Origin: an uncultured Clostridia bacterium
GTDB taxonomy: Bacteria; Bacillota; Clostridia; Christensenellales; UBA1242
Assembly (NCBI GenBank): GCA_934778205.1
Contig: CAKVOD010000001.1
Span: forward strand, 62,001 to 126,000
Reading direction: 5' to 3'
Length of the DNA stretch: 64,000 nt
A program made the position numbers and the translations under genes. A model generated the notes under the pieces. That model saw only the letters and a list, made by a program, of their open reading frames with translations. It ran no database searches and was not told the DNA's origin. Shown piece after piece: positions 36,501-43,750 of this stretch (the stretch's first letter is position 1; the number at the start of each line of letters is the position of its first letter).

Positions 36501-38864
36501 TGTGCTTGTATAATACCCACCAAACACGTAATAAATCTTATCTGGCTTGCTTGCATATGGCATACTAGAACCATACGTTGCAGTGACTGAGGTGCTTCCG
36601 TTTGCTCCACCCTGTCTATCTAATGTGACAGTATATGTTTTTGCAGTCCAATGAGCATAAATCGTAGAACTACTATTAAATGTGGTATAGGTATAAACAC
36701 GACTACCGCCCGATGAAGAAGTCCACCAGTCATTGAAAGTATAACCCGTTCTTGTTGCGCTAGGCAAAGACCCAATGCTCGCCCCCGAATTTATCGATTT
36801 ATAATATTGCGAACTACTCGAATACGTCCACCCCGTAGTACTAGACCACCCCGTCCCCCCATTTCTATCAGCATAAATAGTTATTTTGTTAACGGTCCAT
36901 TTTGCATACAGCGTCTTTGTGGTAGCGTCTATGTCCCACTTTCTGTTTGAGCCCATTGAAGATGTGTAATATTGAGTTCCACTACCCTCTGTACCTGTAT
37001 AATATCCACCAAATGTGTATCCACTTCTCGTCGGAGCATCGGCACTAGGCATATCAGAGTCATATGTAGCAGTAACTGTTCCAGTCCCTCCTAAGCCACT
37101 TTGTTTATTTAGAGTAACTTTACAAGTTTTTGCCGTCCAACGCGCATAAATCGTTATGTTACTTTTTACACTTGTAGTTCCCGTACCATCTGACTTAACA
37201 TACTGAGTATCGGCAGTATCATAGTAACCCTCGAATTTATAGCCAGTTCTAGTAGGTAAATTATTTGAAATAGACGAAATTTCATTCCCGTGTGTTACAG
37301 TCTGTGTTTTTGGTCCCCCCGTTCCTCCGTTTGGATTGAACGTTACAGTGTAGGACAAGGTTTCAGTTCGAGTACAGTAATTTTTATACGTATTATTCGC
37401 ATTTGAAGTGGTCCACGACACACCACTAGGCGAAATAAACATTTGCGTATATGTACGTATCCCATTGCTATCGGTATGTTCCATCTTATACTTTTCCCAA
37501 TTGCTATCGGTCCAAGTAGAAATATTGCCTGCACATAAGACCTCTATTTGTTTTTTAGTAAAGTGGCCAACACAAAAATCCCCCCACTTATTACCGACCG
37601 CCTTCCCAACCGTTGTATCCTCATCCCCCACATAATAGAGTTTCATCTCAGAAGTACCACGCTTACCCAAATGTACGGTGTCTACGTTGTTTACGCGCCC
37701 AGCAATAGTCCCTTTCAAACTACTTCCAGTTACTGTACCATAAAAGTAACTTTCATATAGCCAATAATATGATGTTGATTGCGAAGCCGAATCTATCCAG
37801 CCCACAAGCCCTCCCGTGCCGTTCCCCCCATTTTTTGAGTTTTTTACTGTCGCAGTGACTGCACAATTAAAAACCGCATATTTAGAATTGCTCCCACTAA
37901 TCTCTGACCATCCAATCAATCCCCCTGTATCCCCATCAGCGTGTGTTGAAGTAACATTGATAGTAACCCAAGAGTTATATAATTCCCTAGACTTACCCCC
38001 GTTTACTAATGTTTGTCCAAAAATACCGCCAACATCCCCGCTCCCACTAACTTCGCTACTACTACTACTATATGACTTGGTCTGCTTCAGATAACTTATA
38101 TTTTCCTTTTTGCCGTTCCCTACTCCTCCGTATCCGCTCAACATATATCCGCGCTTTTGCGCTTGAGCAAACCACGTGCTTATGCCTGAAATGCTGTTCA
38201 TTGAAACATCGGCCAATTCGCTTGTTGGAAAGCCCATTTTTTCGATATCTTCCGAGCCGTTTGTACTGCACTCTATACTTGTATTTTCTGCGCGTCCAGC
38301 GATACCGCCCGTTGCTATTCCCCCGACATTTATGTATGAGTTGCGCATATCAATGCGGGTGAGAAAAGACTCTTTTACAACGCCAAAAAGGCCATAGTAG
38401 TCATACTTATCGCCTGTCATTGTCATAAAGTATATTGCTTTTTGCGCGCCGTCAAACGTACCCATAAACGGGTGCGCCATTGTGCCGATAGGCGTCCATT
38501 CGCGCCCTGCGAGATTGAGTTCGCTTGTCAAAGCAAAGTGCATTCCCTCATAGGTTGTGCCAGCATTGACGTTGCACGCAAGTTGCGCCAAGTCCGTTGC
38601 TGTTGCAATCTTGAACGCGTCCGTTTCCGTACCCGTGCCCGCCCACGTTTCAGTGCCAAACGCTTGTGGCGTGAGTCCGTCCGTCCATTCAGCCACCGCG
38701 ACTGCTTTTTTGCTCACAAATGATTGTACTATTGGAGCCACAAGGATTGCCGTCATTGCCAAAAGGGCAAAGAAAATTGCAAGCAAGAGATTAAATCTTC
38801 TTTTTTGCCTTCTTTTGCCAACCTCAACCAACACCGCTCCGTCTAGCGCTCTCAAAATATCCAT
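24564..38864 (-). CDS. Giant InlB B-repeat (Listeria-Bacteroides repeat) surface protein
   Basis: 4766 residues in one open frame. Parts in order: cytoplasmic start and signal anchor (about 23-50); a GLUG-like beta-helical region (about 50-480, with FKIATATDLAQLA, PIGTMAHPFMGTFDGA, GGIAGRAEN); about 53 InlB B-repeat units of about 70-90 residues (typically YTVTFNANGG, then LPTPTRTGYTFxGW, then LYAxW); and a final membrane helix (YIFWPLIIAGGILALLVIIF) with a basic tail. No LPxTG motif is present, so it is held by membrane helices. It is likely a very long adhesin or surface filament. Later units (from about residue 4250) lose the NGG signature and look older. No operon partner; GAGGAGAAAAAG precedes the ATG. 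Confidence 0.9.
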   Translation of the reverse strand: MDILRALDGAVLVEVGKRRQKRRFNLLLAIFFALLAMTAILVAPIVQSFVSKKAVAVAEWTDGLTPQAFGTETWAGTGTETDAFKIATATDLAQLACNVNAGTTYEGMHFALTSELNLAGREWTPIGTMAHPFMGTFDGAQKAIYFMTMTGDKYDYYGLFGVVKESFLTRIDMRNSYINVGGIATGGIAGRAENTSIECSTNGSEDIEKMGFPTSELADVSMNSISGISTWFAQAQKRGYMLSGYGGVGNGKKENISYLKQTKSYSSSSSEVSGSGDVGGIFGQTLVNGGKSRELYNSWVTINVTSTHADGDTGGLIGWSEISGSNSKYAVFNCAVTATVKNSKNGGNGTGGLVGWIDSASQSTSYYWLYESYFYGTVTGSSLKGTIAGRVNNVDTVHLGKRGTSEMKLYYVGDEDTTVGKAVGNKWGDFCVGHFTKKQIEVLCAGNISTWTDSNWEKYKMEHTDSNGIRTYTQMFISPSGVSWTTSNANNTYKNYCTRTETLSYTVTFNPNGGTGGPKTQTVTHGNEISSISNNLPTRTGYKFEGYYDTADTQYVKSDGTGTTSVKSNITIYARWTAKTCKVTLNKQSGLGGTGTVTATYDSDMPSADAPTRSGYTFGGYYTGTEGSGTQYYTSSMGSNRKWDIDATTKTLYAKWTVNKITIYADRNGGTGWSSTTGWTYSSSSQYYKSINSGASIGSLPSATRTGYTFNDWWTSSSGGSRVYTYTTFNSSSTIYAHWTAKTYTVTLDRQGGANGSTSVTATYGSSMPYASKPDKIYYVFGGYYTSTNGNGTQYYTSSMGSYRNWDKASNTTLYAKWTAETVSISYDSQGGSSVSSTTVKYNSNLTSSNLPTPTRAGFNFVGWYKSTSSSEKLSTSTVANSSNLAINGSAGAYKATVYAKWAEKTPKITLSATTANGYSNTWDDIADWTSSTSSKTASKTYTYNTQFGTMPKPSRTGYTFKGWFASESSSATQYTNTDRVLFDYDTTLYAQWTAIGYNLEIDVAQGTYTGATTVGGSIGKTVEIGAISRTGYRFDGWQVTAGEGSVAKNSSGKWIYTFGAGSGTITALWTANQYTLTFNKNDSTALWGTIPSGFTQSGSNYSKQVTYDDTIKDMPQPTKSGYKFEGWFENTTSSIAWTPSTLYTVAENKTLYARFTANPYILTIEYGNEKGTQTKPGKIGQSYTLENNLTKEGYTFNGWEVTVGNEKWLSGSVFTFDASDATVTAKWNANTYKVNYNSNGGSGSMAQSTFTYGVHGTLTENSFTRTGWQFVRWNTKADDSGTSHIDKADVYNLTSTNGGVITLYAQWGPIQYNITFDANGGIIQPATGFPGATGGKFSIATYNYEQELSVLPDVKLTGYTFGGWYYEDTFNTKVKTTDKATKNCTVYAKLTPNEYTLTLNALNGTLSSVSGWNISNDKHTATKTVTFDSVIGTLPTPTLLGHTFKGWFDGTGASATQYVASSAFIFAGDKTFVAHYETDNMTVFFDPAGGNVSPSQRTVPYNSTIGSLPTPTREGYNFSVWYYEGTTTKAKANDKVTKTITLVAQWSAKTLTLTFNSNGGNFSTGGSTYGQTVTYDKEIGSFPTITKTGATLVGWFENQNGTGTQYLPTTIVKFTESKVIFAHFDIDKYTVIFNATGGTCSITSKVYDYNATYGTLPTPSRVGFKFLGWTKETTGTGYVQSTGIIKEAHTLYAQWRANTYYITFNKNRTDATGTSMAQLTAKYGEGVKLTKNTYSSASADFSGWNIRSNGAGDSYTDEQIVYNLTDGDGSKIELFAQWVDHKYRVVIDTLNTVVGNSNGYSQYGSFALQKDYNHNDVIVFPTITKRGHIFTAFKDEDGRTVAEGSRVTSDMRLIPQFEAKTITYIFDPNGGNFKNIGSGSSSGGLVRISGKFGEQIGRLPEVERTGYTFRYYAERGNESYTIFDGITITVDKDVYAVAQWDAINYVVVFNAGEGTIVSSGEFEGGSSTVSKYVAYDSTYVDLPTATLRGNTFKGWWTAQNMGGTKITTTTKFNNTAPTTLYAGWETSKYTVTISANGGNFGSNADVTKKITGDYGKSYELPIPSRVGYDFNGFDHKSSDDGIASDSTGKWMFTFGLGDATLSAKWTPKTYKVTFNYVENDVTIVSGTMETERPVVYDSTYGAFPVPQKEGKTFAGWARDDGTVVNGTDTVKITSNITLYAQWTDDEYSLTINPNGGTYSGSTQNVTVKGNLNGTTEVKTPTRTGYTFEGWTEAFVGKDGSTNYTGLSGMTYTFGAGNGSLTANWKAIVYEIEFVGGAGAVGEMEKQKISYDMSVALTKNKFTKAGYEFSHWLRADTNTNYNDTDIVYNLVDTSRTLTFTAQWTVKTYVLTVDPNGGIYNGVSAGTKITREFGETFDIPVAEMPTRRGYKFVGFETNANLLGSVTSGYTYTFTASDDTIVAEWEVRVINVTLIIPEGANWKDDATKTKFGVTADKKGHIRATFGQNYVLIPVEDDIVYAGYVFKGFYTSDDKYIESSSLVDFEDDIVLTAKYSEHAYTLTIDPNRGEYNNSSASSIFEGVIGNEQPLETPIRLGYTFMGWEQSGRGTLASDNSKFTFKDDNCKLTAKWRENTYTIKFDKNDEDATGSMADLPCTYDVGGRLPTLGYSKVGYTFMYWTLEKSGGIETYTDGAYINNMTAENNGVVTLYAQWKVITYTITFNANGGTLSSPYMDRNYGAEYGQFPTATKEGYTLDGWFTELNGGNEVKSDDIVRGAITLYAHWTAKTYTITFKAGQGLITAGEDGYTGATGVSETTITVTFGEFYTGMPSAEHDSKLFVGWFVSEQADSLQILNTTTVTVAHDQVFFAHWASDQYIVSFDANGGMVGELSRTVSHGEPYGTLPEPTRTGYVFNGWFFEDTDEQITATSPVAHKGNHTLRAHWTALQFTITFNYDGGQYVATEGFEGDGSTKVVTYDAVFGVLPTASKIGMRTLGWYDDGDRLVDESKLVKILEDITLTAKYENILYTLTIELNGGKYGELEQVQSFSGVYNQTIEILKPTKTGYNFAQYENRLGIGSIEENGDNYQFTFGAGDTTLYAKWDAKDIRVKFHAQAGELVGTGISISTDKKTGTRQYKFGDKFNIVNELPSAKLEGQRFLGWFTEAEGGVQMTNDREITIPNDFDLYAQYEPLLYTLTIDPQGGVFNGSQHTYDFKDKQVKDEVTFNTPTREGYRFVKFIKTGEGTLTAQDEQLSSYKFVFGAGSATLTAQWTNEKYIVTFDYNGADGGDTTATLEVTFDQIYDALPVPTKSGYDFAGWFTTADDDGMRIDNTTTVKIARNHTLYAHWELHKYKLQVLLSGGAIDGVTMTDKEFEAYFGETVNFSIPTRYGYIFKEFEVVGDKGTLDVRLGEGKVYYTFGNDNCKLTAKWENKEIIVNFDYDFATSGNETLSKKVKFDEIYGELPNPEKLGYNFKGWFDSRSGENRVQIIPSVLVKNAETHTLFAVFEEIKTSLTIVLDGGELLLEENPINKKFGETFTFGEPTKTGYDFFEYTSTVDGALLNNGDGTWTYTFGLSNAVVTAHWTAQAVDVTFKLSRDAIADGVTIDWTGLTHTDDTMKATFGEKYGTLPTVSRYGWEFKGWFTEENGQGERIIDTSTVTNPVAHTLYAHFEQYEYTLKIDLNGGTAEGQQLTIVGHAKDNVTVKMPIKTGYTFSGFSIVSGDITQSGGETLAEKLTFTFKESDATIFANYTANTYTLTFNANGDATTLATIPTSPTGEWIVGTGNTSATKTVTFGEKIGAMPTPTRTGYTFIGWTVSGTDGEDVYTPLTRVEFAQELTLNATWSADKFALTIDLDGGKLGENSGVITVTGKNGDTYDITTAPTKTGYTFSGFDVEYAVEGQGSFTQSGNTWKFTFGTGNATITAIWTPIEIIITLNADGAQFDESTLNGWTLAADKQTATKTFNYKDLLGKIESEDGTTSLGALPQVLLDGNKFRGWVDENEILYSETSPIEWLVNTTLTASFAKNNYLLVINTNGGTYSDSEYSNKVGVFNISKEYGTIYTVANPSKVGYTFLGWAGSGVGAFDKVTQTFTFGAGTYTLVAEYEPIKYTINFDANGGTGTMSAQEFTYDVSKVLKENEFTRAGFTFKAWNTERDGTGESFANMGMIFNKTSVTTLYAIWDSAWITMYFDANNGTADPVGIDVQYGKPFGPLPKIERKGHNFGGWFESIINDVPQGDAITKETICKYTESRTFVAFWTIASYEITLPSGYAQDSMTLGVLDAYKGTLSQDGSKASIVYNDDFAFEITILEAYSQSKIRVYATSKTTQVKKEILPINGVYMLTQIADDLIISIGNLNKNTYNVVFDAREGLFGSAQYTTVTVEWGGKITKPTRPTRLHYDFIGWFATADSLAEFDFASYKVYADLTLYAKYEKANYTITFYVDDEVFWTDSVQYESVVAKPSNPVKEGYNFVGWRLPNGTMYSFSSQVTGELSLYAEFDKNTYTVRFYNGARLLDTVEIKYGEKVKVNFPVGITGYDLEGWYADASFNTLFDFDQIITSDTNIFGKYVLQQFRVDFYVNGELQATQQVGWNRWATIPTGINVEVGHHIANWYTDVDLTQLYDFGKSITSDLVLFGKIERDDIVITFVANEQKIFRYVKYGDSLDPQQIPAIPARIGYDKVAPYWEDADLTNITSPITINAVYTINKYTITIIMPDGSRVYKEVEYGKTLTDLPKINTKFGDKVVYDQDLSNITGNLVVRVEVKNYIFWPLIIAGGILALLVIIFLTYLIVKASKKRSSRDKIKELIDTKGR

Positions 38865-39150
38865 ATCTTTTTCTCCTCAAGTAATCGATTTTATGTTTTG
38901 TTATTTACCCCTTAATTATACTAAATTTCGACAATTTAAGTCAAACATTTTAACGCTTATTTTGCAACTTTTCACGCCAATCCCTTGCCCGAAAATCTTT
39001 TTGTTCTCTATTGCTCCAAATTTCAAAAAAATGCCCAAAAATGCTTGATTTCCTTCACAAACTCGACTAAAACAAGAGTTACTGGAGAAAAGTAAGCATT
39101 TTTCTTTGAAAATTATTTTCATAAATGCGGTATTAATACAAATTTACCGC

Positions 39151-39178
39151 TTGATTTTTGTGGGAAAAATGGTATAAT
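39151..39178 (+). promoter_or_regulatory. Sigma-A promoter of the yqeY-mscS unit
   Basis: TTGATT, 16-nt spacer, TATAAT, 31 bp before the yqeY ATG. The remainder of 38865-39150 shows no gene. Confidence 0.7.
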
Positions 39179-39209
39179 ATGTTCACATTAATTAACAAGG
39201 AGAATCATT

Positions 39210-39635
39210 ATGTTATTAGAAGAAATCAAAAAAGCCAGTATGCAGGCATTGAAAGACCACGACAAGGTGGCGCGCGCAATTTTTGACGTCGTCATCAATA
39301 AATGCCAACTCGCACTTGTCGAAAAGCGCGCTAAGGGTGAAGAACTTACTGACACAGACGTTTTGCAAATTATGCAAAAGGCAGGAAAAGAACTTGCTGA
39401 AGAAAAGGAAAACTATTTGAAAGTCGGCAATGCCGATGAGGTCGCAAACATTGAAAAACAACAGGCAATTGTTGCATCTTACTTGCCACAAATGATGAGT
39501 GAGGCGGAAATTTCGGCTGAAATTGCTAAACTTGACGACAAGTCGATTGGCTCGGTTATGCGCCACTTCAAGCAAAACTTCGCAGGTAAATGCGATATGG
39601 CAGTCGTTCAACGCCTCGCCAACCCGCGCAAATAA
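39210..39635 (+). CDS. yqeY: GatB/YqeY-domain protein
   Basis: 141 residues, the length of stand-alone YqeY. Family landmarks are an N-terminal helical bundle (LLEEIKKASMQALKDHDKVA), ANIEKQQAIVASYLPQMMSE, and the C-terminal tail-like domain ending GKCDMAVVQRLANPRK. Related to the tRNA-binding tail of GatB; its exact role is unknown. AAGGAG precedes the ATG. It lies 25 nt before mscS. Confidence 0.88.
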   Translation: MLLEEIKKASMQALKDHDKVARAIFDVVINKCQLALVEKRAKGEELTDTDVLQIMQKAGKELAEEKENYLKVGNADEVANIEKQQAIVASYLPQMMSEAEISAEIAKLDDKSIGSVMRHFKQNFAGKCDMAVVQRLANPRK

Positions 39636-39660
39636 CACAATACACAAAGGATAAATTATT

Positions 39661-40707
39661 ATGGATTTTGCATCAATATTCAACAATTTTTGGTCAACCA
39701 CTGGTGTGACCCTCATAAAAACATTTGCAATGATCGTTTTAGGGCTGTTGCTCATCAAAATTATTATGCGCTACGTCAAAAAAGTGTTTATGGCATCACA
39801 AATGGAAGCGGGCTTGAGTTCGTTCCTCTTGTCCGTCATTCGCGCGGTGCTATATGTTTTGTTGATTTTTCTCATATTCTCGACGCTCGGCGTGTCGATG
39901 GGCGCGTTCATTGCGGCGCTCTCAGCGGCGGGCTTAGCGGTTGCTCTTGCTTTGCAAGACAGTTTGAGCAACCTTGCGTCTGGCATTCTCATTTTGGTAA
40001 ACAAACCGTTTGTTGAGGGCGACTATATACGCGTCGGCACTGACGAAGGTACTGTGAAATCTGTACGCATTTTCACAACACAATTTGAAAGTTATGACAA
40101 AAAAATTATCACGATACCAAACAAGGCAGTCATCAATAGCAATGTTGTCAACTATACTTCAAGTCCAACACGACGCGTCACTATTTTGTTTTGTGTTCCA
40201 TATAACTCCGACATTGATTACATAAAAAACGTAATTCAAAACGAATTTAAAACTTGCAAATACGCAATCAAATCGCCAGAAATGTTTATTGGCATTGAAA
40301 ACTATAACGACCACGGCGTTCAAATGACTTTCAAAATTTGGAGCAAATCTGAAGATTATTGGGGTCTATATTACCTTGCGTATGAAAAATTGACTCGCGC
40401 ACTTAAGGACGCAGGCATCACTATCACAAACGACCATTCAATCATCAATATTTCGGACACCGAACGCCGATTGAAAGAAAATGAAACCCGCAAAGCAATT
40501 TATGAAAGTAAATTAAAAGCACAAAAACAAAACGAAGAAAAATCCCCCAAAACACAACAAATTGAAAAACAAGTAGAAACAGAAGAAAAAACACAAAATT
40601 TTGAAACAAAAATTACTACAGTAGAGGAAAATGCTGAAATTTTGGAAGAAAAACCAAAGAAAAAACGAAAATTTTTGTGGGGGCGAAAAAATGATGAAGA
40701 AAATTAA
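39661..40707 (+). CDS. mscS: Small-conductance mechanosensitive channel (MscS family)
   Basis: 348 residues. Three N-terminal helices; pore helix TM3 has the Gly/Ala pattern AALSAAGLAVALALQDSLSNLASGIL, followed by the signature NKPFVEGDYIRVG and the beta domain (VKSVRIFTTQFESYDKKIIT, IPN). The C-terminal 80 residues are a charged, Glu/Lys-rich extension beyond the usual MscS length. It releases solutes on osmotic downshift. Its 3' end overlaps the next gene. Confidence 0.9.
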   Translation: MDFASIFNNFWSTTGVTLIKTFAMIVLGLLLIKIIMRYVKKVFMASQMEAGLSSFLLSVIRAVLYVLLIFLIFSTLGVSMGAFIAALSAAGLAVALALQDSLSNLASGILILVNKPFVEGDYIRVGTDEGTVKSVRIFTTQFESYDKKIITIPNKAVINSNVVNYTSSPTRRVTILFCVPYNSDIDYIKNVIQNEFKTCKYAIKSPEMFIGIENYNDHGVQMTFKIWSKSEDYWGLYYLAYEKLTRALKDAGITITNDHSIINISDTERRLKENETRKAIYESKLKAQKQNEEKSPKTQQIEKQVETEEKTQNFETKITTVEENAEILEEKPKKKRKFLWGRKNDEEN

Positions 40708-42439
40708 TCAAAAAAATGCTACACCCCGCATTTTTACTGCATTTTTGACAAAAAACACAAAAATGTGCCTAAATTTGATTTTAGCCTTAACTATTTTTGT
40801 GCTATTTCTACCAATTTGCACACTATCTTGCACAAAATCACTACCTAAGCCACAAATTTTGAGCGCTTACGCGCAAAATTCTAACAATATTACAACTGAG
40901 GAATTTTCTCCAGATGACTTTGTGGCGTTTGTTGGAACGTCTATTAATTTCAAAGTTTATTCACAATATGAAATTGATTGCACAAACAATGACGGGCTGA
41001 CACTGACAACAAGCACTATTTCCGCTGATTATTATCTCGTTTCTATTTCAAGCACAAAACCTATTGACTCACAAATCTTGGTCAAAAATAAATTTGGTGG
41101 CGTGGCATTTGCGAATTTTAGTTTTATACCTTATGAAATAAAAACAATCAATCTAATTTCATCGCAAGTTAAATTGAACGCCACAGGCGACAACTATTTG
41201 CAAATTTGCTACAATGAAAATACTCAATTACTGCACAACGAAACTGTTGGCGTTTCACTCGAAAAAGGCAACTCAACATTGGACACAACTGACGCAAGTG
41301 AAATAATTAAATCAATAAATCAACACGTTGTCGTTTTGAATTTTGAAAACGTTGATTATACTAAATATGTTGGCGCAAAGTTAATCATTTCATTAGGTTC
41401 AACTAGCGCAAGCATTGATTTGCAAATTGTCAATTTACCTTTCACAAACACATTTACATTGCAAGAATCAACTCTTGAATATTTTGAAAGCACAAAATCT
41501 ATAAAAGTTGGGGTTTTAATTGACGCCGAATCATTCGCAACATTTTCGCTACAATCGTCAAATTTTGCTGAAATTAAAAACATTGCAAAAACAAAATCAA
41601 GTGACACTTTTGACACCTATACTCTTGTAGTTGACATTTCAAAGTCAAACAATCCCACTGAAATTGTCATTTGTGCGCAAACAGCAAGCGGAAAAATTGA
41701 ACGCGCTTTACGTCTTGTGCCTATCAACACTATCTCAAAAATTGTAATTTCAGCAAGCAAAACCTCGCTAAAATCGGGAGAAAAAGTAGTTTTCAGTGCA
41801 ATTTTGGACGATGACTCCTCACTTACAAGCGAAATTGACTGGTACATCAATGACCAAAAAGTGGAAACTTCTACGCAATTTGAATGTATCCGTGAGCAAG
41901 GCGGAACTTTTACTGTTTATGGCAAAATCGGCGACACCCAAAGCAATAGTATCACGCTCAATGTTTCTTACAACAATTCAGAACTTATTGTTTGGTATAT
42001 AGTTTTTGCAATAGCGCTTGCCATTTTGATTGCGCTAATTATTTTCAAAAGAAAAAAGAAAACTTTTATTTCGTCAATGTCACTAATTGAGCGCGCACGC
42101 AAATTTGTTCCCCGCTACAAAACTTATATCAATAAATACACGCGACACCAATTCTTCGACCTTGTCTACGACATTGCAAACCTGCGCGATGATGTCAATT
42201 TTAATTTTGAAGAAACAAAAGACTTACATTTTGAAAAGGCAGGTCGCGAACTTGCTGACGCACACAAAATTGTGCGAACAATCTACAAAGCACCAAAAGA
42301 AGAAAAAAAGACTTTGCTAGAAAACAATCTTTCTTCGTTTGAACAAACTATGAACCTAGTCATCGATGATTTGAACGATTACGCACAAAAACACCCTGAC
42401 CAAGCATTTTTCAAACGCAAAAACAAAACTAAACAATGA
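40691..42439 (+). CDS. Ig-like membrane protein of unknown function
   Basis: 582 residues from ATG 40691, which overlaps the mscS end by 17 nt; GGGGGCG upstream is a usable ribosome site. N-terminal signal anchor (about 27-48, LILALTIFVLFLPICTL) is followed by an extracellular beta-rich region with a bacterial Ig-like module (SASKTSLKSGEKVVFSAILD), a membrane helix (VWYIVFAIALAILIALIIF, about 440-462), then about 120 cytoplasmic residues rich in helices and charges. Co-translation with mscS suggests a linked envelope role; no catalytic motif seen. Confidence 0.65.
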   Translation: MMKKINQKNATPRIFTAFLTKNTKMCLNLILALTIFVLFLPICTLSCTKSLPKPQILSAYAQNSNNITTEEFSPDDFVAFVGTSINFKVYSQYEIDCTNNDGLTLTTSTISADYYLVSISSTKPIDSQILVKNKFGGVAFANFSFIPYEIKTINLISSQVKLNATGDNYLQICYNENTQLLHNETVGVSLEKGNSTLDTTDASEIIKSINQHVVVLNFENVDYTKYVGAKLIISLGSTSASIDLQIVNLPFTNTFTLQESTLEYFESTKSIKVGVLIDAESFATFSLQSSNFAEIKNIAKTKSSDTFDTYTLVVDISKSNNPTEIVICAQTASGKIERALRLVPINTISKIVISASKTSLKSGEKVVFSAILDDDSSLTSEIDWYINDQKVETSTQFECIREQGGTFTVYGKIGDTQSNSITLNVSYNNSELIVWYIVFAIALAILIALIIFKRKKKTFISSMSLIERARKFVPRYKTYINKYTRHQFFDLVYDIANLRDDVNFNFEETKDLHFEKAGRELADAHKIVRTIYKAPKEEKKTLLENNLSSFEQTMNLVIDDLNDYAQKHPDQAFFKRKNKTKQ

Positions 42440-42525
42440 TTATGCTTTGTATTGTGCAAAGATTATCTTTATAATTTATTTAGCATTAAATTTATTTGTT
42501 GAACTAAAAAACAATATACTTAAAA

Positions 42526-42575
42526 TTGAAAAATATACTATAACTTGAAAAATATACTATAACTTGAAAAAATAT
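42526..42575. repeat. 19-bp tandem repeat (2.6 copies)
   Basis: TTGAAAAATATACTATAAC occurs at 42526-42544 and 42545-42563, with a partial third copy; AT-only spacer between convergent genes. Confidence 0.7.
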
Positions 42576-42576
42576 A

Positions 42577-42624
42577 AAAAAATAAGAAAAACCGCATAAA
42601 TTCGCGGTTTTTCTTATTTTTTTT
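42577..42624. terminator. Long bidirectional terminator
   Basis: AATAAGAAAAACCGC pairs with GCGGTTTTTCTTATT around an 8-nt loop, followed by T runs; it serves the two convergent genes. Confidence 0.8.
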
Positions 42625-43045
42625 AACGCTTAAATATCCCCACAAGCAATGCAAGCACTCCCCAAATGCCAATCAACGCATATAGTGCAGTGAGAACGAT
42701 TCCCCAAATGTTGGTCAACTTCATTTCAACTGCGCCTGTATTCAAACTAATCGTGAAAAAGTTGTCTATTTTGAACAACGCAACACCACTTTCGATTTTA
42801 AAGTCTTTCGTTGCTCCAACATAAATCTTTTTGTCTTGTATTTTATAATACAAATCTCCAGAATTATAGCCTGCTATGTTTGTTTTAATTTTGCCGTCAA
42901 ACGACATACTCACTTCGTATTTTATTTCAGTTCCCGCAACTGTTGATGACCCGTTATAACTTCCAAACGGGTATATATAAAACGGAAACGCAAAAGTTAT
43001 TGTGAGCAATACTGCGCTCAACAAAATTCTAATTAAACCTTTCAT
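42623..43045 (-). CDS. Two-helix membrane protein with an extracellular beta domain
   Basis: 140 residues from ATG 43045 (GAGGTGAG upstream; the longer frame lacks a ribosome site). An N-terminal hydrophobic segment (about 6-26), about 80 residues of beta-rich polar sequence (TEIKYEVSMSFDGKIKTNIA, then YYKIQDKKIYVG) and a C-terminal helix (WGIVLTALYALIGIWGVLAL). Unknown family. Confidence 0.6.
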   Translation of the reverse strand: MKGLIRILLSAVLLTITFAFPFYIYPFGSYNGSSTVAGTEIKYEVSMSFDGKIKTNIAGYNSGDLYYKIQDKKIYVGATKDFKIESGVALFKIDNFFTISLNTGAVEMKLTNIWGIVLTALYALIGIWGVLALLVGIFKR

Positions 43046-43122
43046 ATTTCTCACCTCTTTATATATTCTAACAATTTTCGCGCAATTTGTCAATAATTCG
43101 CACCAATTTACATTTTAGTCTT

Positions 43123-43395
43123 TTATTTGTCCAAACTTAAGACTTTTTCTTCAAAATTATAAATAGGCAAATCTCGCAACTCTTGCGAATATGCGTAACT
43201 CATTCCCGAAACATTTGTGATAGTTTTAAGTTTTAAATCAATCAGCACTCGAAATGTGCAATCATCATCATCTTGAATATCTTTTGTCAAACTCCATTTA
43301 AAACCTTCACTCTTTGCTTGCATCAAAAATTGTTTACGATTGTATTCATTTAATGAAACAACAACTTTATCATTTTTTAAATCACTCAATTTCAT
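43123..43395 (-). CDS. Hypothetical 90-aa protein
   Basis: Short soluble protein with mixed charge and a DDDDC cluster; the N-terminus (KVVVSLNEYNRKQFLMQAKS, EGFKW) resembles small domains found in plasmid and phage accessory proteins. GAGATAAAA precedes the ATG. Alone between the 43045 gene and an R2 repeat. Function not recognised. Confidence 0.5.
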   Translation of the reverse strand: MKLSDLKNDKVVVSLNEYNRKQFLMQAKSEGFKWSLTKDIQDDDDCTFRVLIDLKLKTITNVSGMSYAYSQELRDLPIYNFEEKVLSLDK

Positions 43396-43506
43396 ATATT
43401 TTATCTCCTCATTTTGTCACATATTCAATTTGGCGTACAACTTGTATTTTAAGGTCAATATGTTCAGTGTCACTCAAGTTCGCCGTCAACAAAAGATAGT
43501 TGAGCA

Positions 43507-43750
43507 TAAAAATAGTATCTGTAGCCGTGCGCTTTCGCACCGAGAATTAAAGTTTGTAGAATGTACGTTTGTACGCCGTCTACGAAAGTTAGTTATACGT
43601 AAAAATAGTATCTGTAGCCGTGCGCTTTCGCACCAGCCGCGGGGCTATCCCCGTCGAGCAACAAAATTGCATAAATACTACAAAAGTATGCCGTCCTCAA
43701 AAGTAATTTGCTTGTAGGAACAGCAATCACAGCAGTGCGCTATCGCACTA
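43507..43750. repeat. Dispersed intergenic repeat R2, copy e (with internal direct repeat)
   Basis: A 34-bp segment starting AAAAATAGTATCTGTAGCCG occurs at about 43507-43540 and 43601-43634. It is followed by AGCCGCGGGGCTATCCCCG, GCCGTCCTCAAAAG, TAGGAACAGC and GTGCGCTATCGCACTAG. The last block contains the stop codon of the pyruvate kinase gene. Confidence 0.65.

Noticed and set aside
24759..38723. Many rightward and leftward open frames within the giant surface gene
   Set aside because: All overlap the 4766-codon frame, have no ribosome sites and repeat with the InlB unit, so they are shadows.
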